A DNA stretch of 64,000 nucleotides, taken from the NCBI GenBank assembly GCA_019635735.1, contig JAHBYX010000015.1:1-64000 (forward strand). The letters run 5' to 3'. The notes beneath the pieces were generated by a model. That model made no database searches. It saw only the letters and a list, made by a program, of their open reading frames with translations, and was not told the origin of the DNA. The position numbers and the translations under genes were made by a program. Position 1 is the first letter of the stretch; every line of letters begins with the position of its first letter. Shown here one piece after another: positions 44,556-54,814 of this stretch. Source of the stretch: Mesorhizobium sp. Its GTDB lineage: Bacteria; Pseudomonadota; Alphaproteobacteria; Rhizobiales; Rhizobiaceae.

Positions 44556-45454
44556 CGATTCTCGGCGACGAAATCACGCATCGCCGCCGCGACCTCCTGC
44601 GGCTTTTCGTGCAGGATCCAATGGCCTGCATCCGCGATCGGCCTGACGACGAGATCCGGTGCGAAGCGGTCGAGTCCGTCGAGACAGGATGGGCGGAGCG
44701 CCGTGTCCGCCTCGCCCCAGAGTACGAGATGCGGCACGCGAACCATCATCGCGTCTGGCGGCAGCGTGTTAAGAAACGTCTCGCGCGGCACCACGCCTGG
44801 CTCCGGAACGTCGATGGGTGAGGCTCGGTACCAGTTGAGCATGGCCGTCATCGCGCCGGCCTGGCTCCAGGCGTCGAGATAGGCGGCACGGACGTCACCG
44901 GCCATCCAGTCGGCCCGGGAGAACCCTTCGATCATGCGGAACGTCCGGCGGTAACCATCCTCGGCCATGCGCTGGTCGGTCGCCGGTTCACGCAGCTTGT
45001 TGATGTACTGGCTCGCCAGCCGCTGTGCCGGGTCGGTATGGATCGCGTGCTGGAAGCACCACGGATGCACGCCATTGGCGATGATCAGGCAGGAGAGCCG
45101 TTCCGGGTGCGCGAAGGCAAAGGCATAGGCGACCGACGCGCCCCAGTCGTGGCCGGCGAGCGCGAAAGGCTGATGGGGCGACAGATGGTTTGCGAGCGCG
45201 GCGAGGTCCGCCACCATATGCCTGGCGCGGTAGGCGTCGACCCCGTCCGGCTTGGAAGAGAGGTTGTAGCCGCGCTGGTCCGGCGCGATCACGATGAAGT
45301 CGCGCGACAGGTCTTGCATCACCTCGCGCCATGCGGCCCAGTATTCGGGAAAGCCGTGCAGCAGCACGATCGGCGGATTGCTCGGCTTGCCCGCCACCGC
45401 CACGTTCAACGTGACCGTTCCCGTATCGAACGTCATTAAATCCGGTTGAAACAT
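44540..45454 (-). CDS. Alpha/beta hydrolase, epoxide-hydrolase-like
   Basis: A 304-residue cytosolic protein. It has an oxyanion motif HGFPEYW, nucleophile Asp in AGHDWGASVAYAFA, a cap tyrosine in MLNWYRAS, an acid residue after LVLWGEAD and the catalytic histidine in DAGHWILHEKP. An Asp nucleophile in HDWG with a cap tyrosine suggests an epoxide hydrolase rather than an esterase. The substrate is unknown. Stands alone. Confidence 0.85.
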   Translation of the reverse strand: MFQPDLMTFDTGTVTLNVAVAGKPSNPPIVLLHGFPEYWAAWREVMQDLSRDFIVIAPDQRGYNLSSKPDGVDAYRARHMVADLAALANHLSPHQPFALAGHDWGASVAYAFAFAHPERLSCLIIANGVHPWCFQHAIHTDPAQRLASQYINKLREPATDQRMAEDGYRRTFRMIEGFSRADWMAGDVRAAYLDAWSQAGAMTAMLNWYRASPIDVPEPGVVPRETFLNTLPPDAMMVRVPHLVLWGEADTALRPSCLDGLDRFAPDLVVRPIADAGHWILHEKPQEVAAAMRDFVAENRNGRE

Positions 45455-45525
45455 CCGCGGATCCTCCCCTCATCCCTCCTACCGCCCGTGTCCGGAAAAG
45501 GCGCTTCCTACACCCTTTGCATCGT

Positions 45526-45554
45526 TTGCGCGTAACCGAGGGCTTTGCTATAGC
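45526..45554 (+). promoter_or_regulatory. Probable icd promoter
   Basis: TTGCGC (45526-45531), a spacer of exactly 17 bases, and TATAGC (45549-45554). This is close to the alphaproteobacterial housekeeping promoter pattern. It lies 65 bases upstream of the icd start codon. Confidence 0.5.
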
Positions 45555-45619
45555 GGCCCCATCTCCAGTCCAAGGCTCTGCGGAACCGCGGTTCCGACTT
45601 TCTCAAAGAGGCGCATTCA

Positions 45620-46831
45620 ATGGCGAAGATCAAGGTGGCCAACCCCGTCGTCGAACTCGACGGCGACGAGATGACCCGCATCATCTGGCAGTTCATCAAG
45701 GACAAGCTGATCCACCCCTATCTCGACATTGATCTGCATTACTACGACCTCGGCATCGAGCATCGCGACGCCACCAACGACCAGGTGACGATCGACTCGG
45801 CCAATGCGATCAAGAAATACGGCGTCGGCGTGAAATGCGCGACCATCACCCCCGACGAACAGCGCGTCGAGGAATTCAAGCTGAAGAAGATGTGGAAGTC
45901 GCCCAACGGCACGATCCGCAACATTCTCGGCGGCGTCATCTTCCGCGAACCGATCATCTGCAAGAACGTGCCGCGGCTCGTTCCTGGCTGGACCAAGCCG
46001 ATCGTCGTCGGCCGCCACGCCTTCGGCGACCAGTATCGCGCTACCGACTTCCGTTTCCCGGGCAAGGGCAAGCTGACGATGAAGTTCGTCGGCGAGGACG
46101 GCCAGGTCATCGAGCACGAAGTGTTCGACGCGCCATCGGCCGGTGTCGCGATGGGCATGTACAATCTCGACGATTCGATCGCCGACTTCGCCCGCGCGTC
46201 GCTGAACTACGGCCTGCAGCGCGGCTATCCGGTCTACCTGTCGACCAAGAACACCATCCTCAAGGCCTATGACGGCCGCTTCAAGGACATCTTCCAGGAG
46301 ATCTACGACAAGGAGTTCGCGGCCGAATACAAGGCGCGCAAGCTCTGGTACGAGCACCGCCTGATCGACGACATGGTGGCCTCCTCGCTCAAGTGGTCCG
46401 GCGGCTACATCTGGGCGTGCAAGAACTACGACGGAGACGTCCAGTCGGACACGGTGGCGCAGGGCTTCGGCTCGCTCGGCCTGATGACCTCTGTGCTGCT
46501 GACGCCGGACGGCAAGACGGTCGAGGCGGAAGCCGCCCACGGCACGGTCACCCGCCACTATCGCCAGCACCAGAAGGGCGAGGAGACGTCGACCAATTCG
46601 ATCGCCTCGATCTTCGCCTGGACGCGCGGCCTGGCCCACCGCGCCAAGCTCGACGACAACGCGGCGTTGGCGAAGTTCGCCGACACGCTCGAAAAGGTCT
46701 GCGTGCAGACGGTCGAGAGCGGCTACATGACCAAGGACCTGGCGCTGCTGATCGGCCCCGACCAGCCCTGGCTGTCGACCTCCGGCTTCCTCGACAAGAT
46801 CGACGAGAACCTCCAGAAGGCGACGGCCTGA
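45620..46831 (+). CDS. icd: NADP-dependent isocitrate dehydrogenase
   Basis: A 403-residue protein of the homodimeric, eukaryote-like type. Substrate serine/arginines lie in SPNGTIRNILGGVIFREPI, metal Asp in NYDGDVQSDTVAQGFGSLGL and the cofactor loop in EAEAAHGTVTRHYRQHQKG, with ETSTNSIASIFAWTRGL following. It converts isocitrate to 2-oxoglutarate in the TCA cycle. It has an AGAGG ribosome site, its own promoter candidate, and a bidirectional terminator. Confidence 0.96.
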   Translation: MAKIKVANPVVELDGDEMTRIIWQFIKDKLIHPYLDIDLHYYDLGIEHRDATNDQVTIDSANAIKKYGVGVKCATITPDEQRVEEFKLKKMWKSPNGTIRNILGGVIFREPIICKNVPRLVPGWTKPIVVGRHAFGDQYRATDFRFPGKGKLTMKFVGEDGQVIEHEVFDAPSAGVAMGMYNLDDSIADFARASLNYGLQRGYPVYLSTKNTILKAYDGRFKDIFQEIYDKEFAAEYKARKLWYEHRLIDDMVASSLKWSGGYIWACKNYDGDVQSDTVAQGFGSLGLMTSVLLTPDGKTVEAEAAHGTVTRHYRQHQKGEETSTNSIASIFAWTRGLAHRAKLDDNAALAKFADTLEKVCVQTVESGYMTKDLALLIGPDQPWLSTSGFLDKIDENLQKATA

Positions 46832-46849
46832 CGCTCGCTGCGCTTCACG

Positions 46850-46879
46850 AAAAAGCCCCGGAGCGATCCGGGGCTTTTT
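46850..46879. terminator. Bidirectional intrinsic terminator between icd and the thiolase gene
   Basis: AAAAAGCCCCGGA / TCCGGGGCTTTTT, with a 13-bp stem including the A/T arms and a GCGA loop. The T-run on both strands means it can stop both convergent genes. Confidence 0.9.
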
Positions 46880-46900
46880 CGTTTGCGCGGCTCACCGCTG

Positions 46901-48082
46901 TCAGTTGCCGTAAAGCGTCACCACGCAGGCGCCGCCGAGGCCGAGATTGTGCTGCAGCGCCAGCCGCGCCCCGTCGACCTGCCGCGCTCCCGCCCTGCCC
47001 CGCAGCTGCTGCACCAGTTCGGTGCATTGCGCGAGGCCGGTGGCGCCGAGCGGATGCCCCTTGGACAGAAGCCCGCCCGACGGGTTGGTGACCACATCGC
47101 CACCATAGGTATTGCGGCCGTCGACGACGAAGGGCTCCGCCTCCCCTTCGGCGCACAGGCCGAGCGCCTCGTAGGTGATCAACTCGTTCTGGACGAAGCA
47201 GTCGTGCAGTTCGACAACGTCGATGTCGGACGGCGCGATGCCAGCCGCCTCGTAGACCTCGCGCGCGGCCGCAGCCGACATGTCGTAGCCGACCACCTTG
47301 CGCATGTCGCCGTCCTCGAAGGTCGAAGGCGTGTCGGTCGTCATCGCCTGCGCGCGGATGCGGATCGGCTGGCCGATGCCTTTGCGCCGCGCGAACTCCT
47401 CGGTGCAGACGATGGCCGCCGCGGCACCGCAGGTCGGCGGGCACGCCATCAGCCTCGTCATCACGCCTTCCCAGATGACCTGGGAGCCGAGAACCTCTTC
47501 CTCCGTTACCTCCTTGCGGAACAGCGCGAGGGGGTTGTTGACCGCGTGCCGCGACGCCTTGGCGCGGATCTTGGCAAAGGTCGAGAGCTTCGTGCCGTAC
47601 TGCCGCATGTGGGCGAGCCCGGCGCCGCCGAAGAATCGGAGCGCCAGCGGCACTTCGCCGTGCCCGACGATCGCATCCGTCTCGCGGTTGAACGCGTCGA
47701 ACGGGCTCGGCCGGTCGGTGAAGACGTCGCCCAGCGCGCCCGGCCGCATTTGTTCGAAGCCGACAGCCAGCGCGCAGTCCACGATGCCGTGCTCGACCGC
47801 CTGGCGCGCCAGATAGAGCGCGGTCGATCCGGTCGAGCAGTTGTTGTTGACGTTGACGATCGGCACGCCGCTCATCCCCACCGCATAGAGCACGCGCTGG
47901 CCCGAGCAGCTGTCGCCATAGACATAGCCGGCATAGGCCTGGCCGATGTCGGAATAGTCGAGACCGGCGTCAGCCATCGCCGCGCGCACCGCCTCCGGTC
48001 CCATGACCGAGTAGTCCGGACCCGCGCCTGGCTTGGCGAACGGCACCATGCCGACGCCGGCGACCACGATCTGTCTTGCCAC
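46901..48082 (-). CDS. Thiolase-family protein (SCP-x/lipid-transfer type)
   Basis: A 393-residue protein. The acyl-accepting cysteine is in NNNCSTGSTALYLA (about residue 85), the catalytic His in GGLLSKGHPLGATGLAQ and the C-terminal catalytic Cys in GLGGACVV. The NVNNNCSTG pattern fits SCP-x-type thiolases that act on branched or steroid-like acyl-CoAs. The start is GTG 48082 with GGGAGGAAATCC before it. It lies downstream of alaS on the same strand. Confidence 0.87.
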   Translation of the reverse strand: MARQIVVAGVGMVPFAKPGAGPDYSVMGPEAVRAAMADAGLDYSDIGQAYAGYVYGDSCSGQRVLYAVGMSGVPIVNVNNNCSTGSTALYLARQAVEHGIVDCALAVGFEQMRPGALGDVFTDRPSPFDAFNRETDAIVGHGEVPLALRFFGGAGLAHMRQYGTKLSTFAKIRAKASRHAVNNPLALFRKEVTEEEVLGSQVIWEGVMTRLMACPPTCGAAAAIVCTEEFARRKGIGQPIRIRAQAMTTDTPSTFEDGDMRKVVGYDMSAAAAREVYEAAGIAPSDIDVVELHDCFVQNELITYEALGLCAEGEAEPFVVDGRNTYGGDVVTNPSGGLLSKGHPLGATGLAQCTELVQQLRGRAGARQVDGARLALQHNLGLGGACVVTLYGN

Positions 48083-48171
48083 GGATTTCCTCCCGATCTC
48101 AGCACCAACGACGAAAGACTGGCACGGATCGGCGCCGTCGGCGAGAGGCCAGCGTGGACAGCCGCTGTGCG

Positions 48172-50832
48172 TCAGCCTGCCATCGCCGCCTTGACCGCGG
48201 CGATCGCCGCTTCGCCCTTCGAAGCGTCCGGTCCGCCGGCCTGCGCCATGTCGGGACGACCGCCGCCTCCCTGGCCGCCAAGCGCTGCCGAGGCGACGCG
48301 CACCAGGTCGACCGCGTTGAAGCGGCCGGTGAGATCGGGCGTGACCGCGACGACGACGCTCGCCTTGTCGTCGAACGCCCCGACGAAGACGACGACGCCG
48401 GAGCCGAGCCCCTGCTTCGCCTCGTCGGCAAGCCCCTTCAGATCCTTCGGCTGCACGCCGGTCACGACGCGGCCCGTGAAGGCCACGCCTGCGACTGTCT
48501 CGCTGCCCGCTGCGCCGCCGGTCGTTCCTCCGCCGCCGAGCGCCAGCTTCTTGCGCGCCTCGGTCAATTCGCGCTCCAGCTTGCGGCGCTCGTCCACCAG
48601 GCTCTCGACGCGGGCGAGAACCTCTCCCGGACCGACCTTGAGCGCGGAGGCGACCGCCTTCAGCCGCCGGTCCTGCTCGTCGAGATGGTGCCGCGCCTCC
48701 TCGCCCGTCAGCGCCTCGATGCGCCGGACGCCGGCCGCGACCGCGGCGTCGGAGACGATGCGGATCAGGCCGATATCGCCGGTTGCGCGGACATGGGTGC
48801 CGCCGCACAGCTCCACCGAATAAGGCCGGTTCGCCTTCTGACCGTGCAGCGCGGTCCCCATCGACACGACGCGGACCTCGTCGCCATATTTCTCCCCGAA
48901 CAGCGCCATCGCGCCTTCCGCGATGGCGTCGTCCACCGACATCAGCCGCGTGGTCACCGGGCTGTTCTGGACGACGATCTCGTTGGCCATCCGCTCGACC
49001 TGGTCGAGCTCTTCCGGCGAGATCGGCTTGTTGTGGGAGATGTCGAAGCGCAGCCGCTCCGGCGCGACGAGCGAGCCCTTCTGCGCGACATGGGTGCCGA
49101 GCACCTCGCGCAGCGCCTCGTGGATCAGATGCGTGGCGGAATGATTGGAACGCACCTTGCGGCGGCGGGCGCCATCGACCTTGAGTTCGACGGCCGCGCC
49201 GACCTTTACCGCGCCCGAGGCGACCTTGCCGATATGGACGAACACGCCATTCGCCTTCTTCTGCGTGTCGGTCACCTCGATCGAAAAACCCTCGCCCGAG
49301 ATCGTTCCCGTGTCGCCCACCTGTCCGCCCGACTCGCCGTAGAACGGCGTCTGGTTCAGGACGACGGAAACGGTCTCGCCGGCCTTTGCCGTATCCACCG
49401 GCGCGCCGTCGCGCACGATCGCGGTGATCACGCCCTCGGCCTTCTCCGTGTCGTAGCCGAGGAATTCGCTCGCGCCGAGCTTCTCGCGCAGCGCGAACCA
49501 AACATTCTCCGTCGCCGCCTCGCCGGACCCGGTCCAGTGCGCACGCGCCTCGGCGCGCTGCCTTTCCATCGCATCGGTGAAGCCCGCCAGGTCGACGGAA
49601 ATCGAGCGCTGGCGCAGCGCATCCTGCGTGAGATCGAGCGGGAAGCCGTAGGTGTCGTAGAGCTTGAACGCCGTCTCGCCGTCGATCATGTCCCCGGCGC
49701 CGAGCGACGCAGTCGCTTCGGCGAGCAGGCCGAGCCCGCGCGCCAGCGTCTTGCGGAAGCGGCTTTCCTCGAGTTTCAGCGTCTCGGCGATCATCGGCTG
49801 GCCTCGCACCAGCTCCGGATAGGCCTGCCCCATCTCGCGCACCAGCGCAGGGACCAGCTTCCACATCAGCGGCTCGGACGCACCGAGCAGCTGCGCATGG
49901 CGCATGGCGCGGCGCATGATGCGGCGCAGCACATAGCCGCGTCCCTCGTTGGACGGCAGCACGCCGTCGGCGATGAGGAAGCAGGACGAGCGCAGGTGGT
50001 CAGCGATGACCCGGTAGGACGCGGCATTCTCCTCGCCCGGTCCCTTGCCGAGCACTGAAGACGCGGCATCGATCAGATGGCGGAACAGGTCGGTCTCGAA
50101 AACGCTTTCCACGCCCTGAAGGATGGACGCCATGCGCTCCAGCCCCATGCCCGTGTCGATTGAAGGGCGCGGCAGATCGATGCGTTCTTCCTTCGTCACC
50201 TGCTCGTATTGCATGAAGACCAGGTTCCAGAACTCGAGGAACCGGTCGCCATTCTCTTCGGGGCTTCCCGGCGGGCCGCCCCAGATATGTTCGCCGCGAT
50301 CGATGAAGATTTCCGAGCACGGACCGCACGGGCCGGTATCGCCCATCGCCCAGAAATTGTCCGAGGTCGGGATGCGGATGATGCGGTCGTCCGAAAAGCC
50401 GGCAATCTTCTTCCAGTAGCCCGCCGCCTCGTCGTCGGTGTGATAGACGGTGACGAGAAGCTTGTCCTTCTTCAGCCCGAATTCCTTCGTGATCAGGTTC
50501 CATGCGAGCTCGATCGCACGCTCCTTGAAATAGTCGCCGAAGGAAAAATTGCCGAGCATCTCGAAGAAGGTGAGATGGCGCGCCGTATAGCCGACATTGT
50601 CGAGGTCGTTGTGCTTTCCGCCGGCACGAACGCTCTTCTGCGCGGTCGCCGCCCGCACATAGGGCCGCGTCTCCAGCCCGGTGAAGACGTTCTTGAACTG
50701 CACCATGCCCGCATTGGTGAACATCAGCGTAGGGTCGTTACGCGGCACCAGCGGGCTCGACTCGACGACCTCGTGGCCGTTCGTGCGGAAGTAGTCGAGG
50801 AAGGTCGACCGGATCTCGTTGACGCCACTCAT
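48172..50832 (-). CDS. alaS: Alanyl-tRNA synthetase
   Basis: An 886-residue protein of normal length. The class II catalytic core starts IRSTFLDYFRTNGHEVVESS and includes RHLTFFEMLGNFSFGDYF. The editing site has the zinc motif HSATH (about 565) and CGGTH (about 664). A C-terminal DHHA1 domain follows (about 780-886). ATG 50832 is preferred over 50838 because AAAGG then sits seven bases upstream. It lies downstream of recA, separated by a terminator. Confidence 0.97.
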   Translation of the reverse strand: MSGVNEIRSTFLDYFRTNGHEVVESSPLVPRNDPTLMFTNAGMVQFKNVFTGLETRPYVRAATAQKSVRAGGKHNDLDNVGYTARHLTFFEMLGNFSFGDYFKERAIELAWNLITKEFGLKKDKLLVTVYHTDDEAAGYWKKIAGFSDDRIIRIPTSDNFWAMGDTGPCGPCSEIFIDRGEHIWGGPPGSPEENGDRFLEFWNLVFMQYEQVTKEERIDLPRPSIDTGMGLERMASILQGVESVFETDLFRHLIDAASSVLGKGPGEENAASYRVIADHLRSSCFLIADGVLPSNEGRGYVLRRIMRRAMRHAQLLGASEPLMWKLVPALVREMGQAYPELVRGQPMIAETLKLEESRFRKTLARGLGLLAEATASLGAGDMIDGETAFKLYDTYGFPLDLTQDALRQRSISVDLAGFTDAMERQRAEARAHWTGSGEAATENVWFALREKLGASEFLGYDTEKAEGVITAIVRDGAPVDTAKAGETVSVVLNQTPFYGESGGQVGDTGTISGEGFSIEVTDTQKKANGVFVHIGKVASGAVKVGAAVELKVDGARRRKVRSNHSATHLIHEALREVLGTHVAQKGSLVAPERLRFDISHNKPISPEELDQVERMANEIVVQNSPVTTRLMSVDDAIAEGAMALFGEKYGDEVRVVSMGTALHGQKANRPYSVELCGGTHVRATGDIGLIRIVSDAAVAAGVRRIEALTGEEARHHLDEQDRRLKAVASALKVGPGEVLARVESLVDERRKLERELTEARKKLALGGGGTTGGAAGSETVAGVAFTGRVVTGVQPKDLKGLADEAKQGLGSGVVVFVGAFDDKASVVVAVTPDLTGRFNAVDLVRVASAALGGQGGGGRPDMAQAGGPDASKGEAAIAAVKAAMAG

Positions 50833-50942
50833 CTTCATGCCTTTGCGGGGATGCCGGGAACCCGGCGGAATGCTGGACCCCGGCCTTTTAGCCTCGCCCT
50901 CGCAGGCTGTCCAGAAATGCATCGGCGGCGCAGGCAAAGCGG

Positions 50943-50977
50943 AAGCGAAAGAGGCCGCCGGCAAGCCGGCGGCCTCT
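50943..50977 (-). terminator. Intrinsic terminator after recA
   Basis: GAGGCCGCCGG / CCGGCGGCCTC (11-bp stem, CTTG-type loop, 50950-50977), followed on the minus strand by TTTCGCTTCC. It lies 26 bases after the recA stop. Confidence 0.75.
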
Positions 50978-51003
50978 CAGGACCCATGTCGAGCCGCGTG
51001 CGG

Positions 51004-52095
<1,092 letters not shown>

Positions 52096-52219
52096 GATAC
52101 ATCACCCCTAGATCGTCAATGAAGGCCGAGCGCCGTTTGTCCGATGGTGATTTGTATCCGTTTTGTTCTCTTTATGCAAGAGGGAACAAGTTGCTGAAAA
52201 TGCTATATTTTCAAGATAT

Positions 52220-52234
52220 GTTCCTTTTTGGTTC
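52220..52234 (-). promoter_or_regulatory. SOS (LexA) box upstream of recA
   Basis: GTTCCTTTTTGGTTC (plus strand) is a perfect GTTC-N7-GTTC box, the LexA site of alphaproteobacteria. Downstream on the minus strand, TATAGC at 52207-52202 could be the -10. A 208-base gap separates recA from the DUF1467 gene. Confidence 0.85.
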
Positions 52235-52303
52235 CATCCCTCCGCTTTGGGATGCATCAAACCTGTCGGCAAGAGCCCGCACGCCGCGCGAAGAAGAATC
52301 ATC

Positions 52304-52573
52304 TCAGCCGAATTCGGGCACGATGCGCGGCAGGTCGTCGAACGAATAGCCGGCCACCTGGTTGAGATAGTAGAGCGCGCCGAAGATGATGGCGGCGACG
52401 ATCGTGGTGCGCAGCATCGCGCGCCGGACGTGCGAACCGCGCGGCGCGCTCGCCACGGTGCCGAGCGTCACGTCGCCGTCCTCGTCCTGCGTCCTCAGGC
52501 TGAACGGCAGCGTCGCGAACAGCACCAGCCACCAGATGATGAAGAAGACGGCGAAGGCGGAGAAGTAGCCCAT
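52304..52573 (-). CDS. DUF1467-family small membrane protein
   Basis: An 89-residue protein with two membrane helices (about 5-23 and 54-72) and the family block FIIWWLVLFATLPFSLRTQ. The function is unknown. Its start shares one base with the mce stop codon (TGATG), so the two are translated together. Confidence 0.88.
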   Translation of the reverse strand: MGYFSAFAVFFIIWWLVLFATLPFSLRTQDEDGDVTLGTVASAPRGSHVRRAMLRTTIVAAIIFGALYYLNQVAGYSFDDLPRIVPEFG

Positions 52574-52977
52574 CAGACCTGTTCCAGCTCGACCAGGGTC
52601 CCGGCAAAATCCTTCGGATGCAGGAAGAGCACCGGCTTGCCGTGCGCGCCGATCTTCGGATTGCCGTCGCCCAGGACGCGCGCCCCCGACGCCTTGAGTT
52701 GGTCGCGGGCAGCCAGGATGTCCTCGACCTCATAGCAGACGTGGTGCATGCCCCCGGACGGGTTCTTGGCGAGGAATCCGGCAATGGTCGAGTCGGCGCC
52801 CAGCGGCTCCAGAAGCTCGATCTTGGTGTTCGGCAGCTCGATGAACACGACGGTCACGCCATGCTCCGGCAGTGCCTGCGGCGCGGTCACTCTTGCTCCG
52901 AGCGTGTCTCGATAGGTCGCAGCCGCCGCCGCGAGGTCCGGCACGGCGATGGCGACATGGTTGAGGCGACCGAGCAT
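52573..52977 (-). CDS. mce: Methylmalonyl-CoA epimerase
   Basis: A 134-residue vicinal-oxygen-chelate protein. Two beta-alpha-beta-beta-beta units show metal-ligand positions in RLNHVAIAVPDL, GMHHVCYEVEDI and a late Glu in GTLVELEQV. It interconverts the R and S forms of methylmalonyl-CoA in propionate breakdown. ATG 52977 has GGAG seven bases upstream; the frame extends further but reads through a simple repeat. Confidence 0.93.
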   Translation of the reverse strand: MLGRLNHVAIAVPDLAAAAATYRDTLGARVTAPQALPEHGVTVVFIELPNTKIELLEPLGADSTIAGFLAKNPSGGMHHVCYEVEDILAARDQLKASGARVLGDGNPKIGAHGKPVLFLHPKDFAGTLVELEQV

Positions 52978-52995
52978 GAGGCGGCTCCGCGATGA

Positions 52996-53125
52996 GGGCA
53001 GTAGGGCAATAGGGCAGTAAGGCAGTAGGGGAAAGGAGAAAACGGGGCGAAAGCGCGCACATCTGGTCGGATCGCACAACCGGCGGCGAGCTTTTCTCCC
53101 CTACTGCCCCACTGCCTACTCCCCT
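52996..53125. repeat. Intergenic inverted repeat with GGGCAGTAGG-type simple units
   Basis: The left arm (52996-53040) is a run of degenerate units GGGCAGTA/GGGCAATA. The right arm (53091-53125) is its inverted counterpart (CCCCTACTGCCCCACTGCC). Together they could form a long imperfect hairpin between rnj and mce. The right arm overlaps the rnj stop codon. Confidence 0.65.
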
Positions 53126-54794
53126 AGTACGTGACGAACACCGTCACGATCGGCTTCTTGCCCCAGGCTTCGTTGGCCGAGTTGCGCACGGCCCGCCGCA
53201 CCGCTTCCGCCACCAGGTCGAGATCCTTGCGGCGCTGGCGCGGGATCGACGTGACGGCGCTCTCCACCGCCTCGAGCAGCATCTCCTCGAAATCGGTTCC
53301 CCGCCCATCCGCCTGCGGCAGGCCGATGGCGACGAGATCGGGATCGCCCGCCAGATCGTAGCGCTCGTCGAGCACGACATTTACCGCGACATGGCCGGCG
53401 AAGGAAAGCTTGCGCCGCTCCTTGAGCCCGACGCCCTCGTCCGTGCCGATGATGCGGCCGTCCTTGTAGATCCGCCCGAAAGGCACCTGATCGATGATCT
53501 CGGCCGGCCCCGGCGCCAGCCGCGCCATGTCGCCGTTGCGCACCTGCATGACTTCGGGAATGCCGGCCATGGCGCCGAGCGACCCCTGGGCCACCAGATG
53601 CGCCGCCTCGCCGTGCACCGGCACGAGGATGCGCGGCCGCGTCCACTCGTACATGCGCTTCAGTTCAGAGCGCCGCGGGTGGCCGGAGACGTGCACCAGA
53701 GCATCGCCGTCCTCGATGATCTTCACGCCCATGTCGATCAGGCTGTTCTTGATCGCGAGGATCGCCTTCTCGTTGCCGGGAATGGTGCGCGAGGAGAAGA
53801 TGACCGTGTCGCCGGCGGCGAGCTGGACGGTGCGCAGTTCGTCGCGCGACAGCTTGGCAAGCGCGGCGCGGTCCTCGCCCTGGCTGCCGGTGCACAGGAT
53901 CACGAGGCTCTCGCGCGCCACCGCGGCGAATTCATCCTCGGCGATGAAGGGCGGCAACCCGTCGAGATAGCCGAGTTCGGACGCCACATCGATGACGCGC
54001 CGCATCGACCGGCCGAGCACCAGCACCTGCCGGCCGGCGTCGCGCGCGGCCTCGGCGATCGAGCGGATGCGCCCGACATTGGAGGAGAATGTGGTGATCG
54101 CGACCAGCGCCGGCGCCTTCTCGATCTCGGCGCGCAGCCCCTGCCCGACCGCCTGTTCCGAGGGGGAATCGCCTTCGCGCATGGCGTTGGTGGAATCGCA
54201 GATCAGCGCCAGCACGCCGGCGTCGCCGAGCGCCCTGAACCGCGCCTCGTCGGTCATCGGCCCGATCTCGGGCGCCGGATCGATCTTCCAATCGCCGGTG
54301 TGGATGATCGTGCCGAGCGGAGAGGTGATCGCCAGCGATACCGGCTCAGGGATGGAGTGTGCGACCGGTATCGCCTCTATGCGGAACGGGCCGATCTCGA
54401 AGGTCTCGCCGGCGCGATAGATCGTCACCGGCACCTGCGGCGCGCCGCGTTCGGACTGGCGCTTCGATTCGAGCATGCCGGCCGAAAAGGGCGTCATCCA
54501 GACCTGCGCCTTCAGGCGGGGCCACAGGTCGAGCAACGCGCCGTAGTGGTCTTCGTGCGCATGGGTGATGACGATGCCCTTCAGATTGGCGAGATCCGCC
54601 TCGATGAAGCGGGTGTCGGGCAGCACGAGGTCGACCCCCGGAAGGTCGGGGCCCGGAAACGTCACGCCGACATCGACCACGATCCACTCGCGCGCATTGG
54701 GCGGGCCATAGCCGTAGAGTGCGAAGTTCATGCCGATTTCGCCGACGCCCCCGAGGGGCACGAAGACGAGTTCGGCCGCTTGACCATTTGACAT
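53124..54794 (-). CDS. rnj: Ribonuclease J
   Basis: About 556 residues. The metallo-beta-lactamase core has the zinc motif ITHAHEDHYGALLDLW (HxHxDH) and a later histidine in VAHSIPEPV. The beta-CASP part has LGRSMRRVIDVA and ILCTGSQGEDRAAL, and a small C-terminal domain follows. It acts as 5'-3' exo- and endoribonuclease in mRNA and rRNA processing. ATG 54794 has AGAGGA six bases before it, better spacing than ATG 54800. Confidence 0.94.
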   Translation of the reverse strand: MSNGQAAELVFVPLGGVGEIGMNFALYGYGPPNAREWIVVDVGVTFPGPDLPGVDLVLPDTRFIEADLANLKGIVITHAHEDHYGALLDLWPRLKAQVWMTPFSAGMLESKRQSERGAPQVPVTIYRAGETFEIGPFRIEAIPVAHSIPEPVSLAITSPLGTIIHTGDWKIDPAPEIGPMTDEARFRALGDAGVLALICDSTNAMREGDSPSEQAVGQGLRAEIEKAPALVAITTFSSNVGRIRSIAEAARDAGRQVLVLGRSMRRVIDVASELGYLDGLPPFIAEDEFAAVARESLVILCTGSQGEDRAALAKLSRDELRTVQLAAGDTVIFSSRTIPGNEKAILAIKNSLIDMGVKIIEDGDALVHVSGHPRRSELKRMYEWTRPRILVPVHGEAAHLVAQGSLGAMAGIPEVMQVRNGDMARLAPGPAEIIDQVPFGRIYKDGRIIGTDEGVGLKERRKLSFAGHVAVNVVLDERYDLAGDPDLVAIGLPQADGRGTDFEEMLLEAVESAVTSIPRQRRKDLDLVAEAVRRAVRNSANEAWGKKPIVTVFVTY

Positions 54795-54814
54795 TGTCAT
54801 TCCTCTCGCGCCGC

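Noticed and set aside
46901..49864. A single 987-codon open frame across the thiolase and alaS genes
   Set aside because: Only the C-terminal 393 codons are thiolase, with a GTG start and GGAGG site at 48082; the upstream part is an out-of-frame shadow of alaS.
52996..53125. CRISPR-like short repeats
   Set aside because: The units are 8-9 bases, contiguous and degenerate with no spacers, and the two arms are inverted; no cas genes are present.
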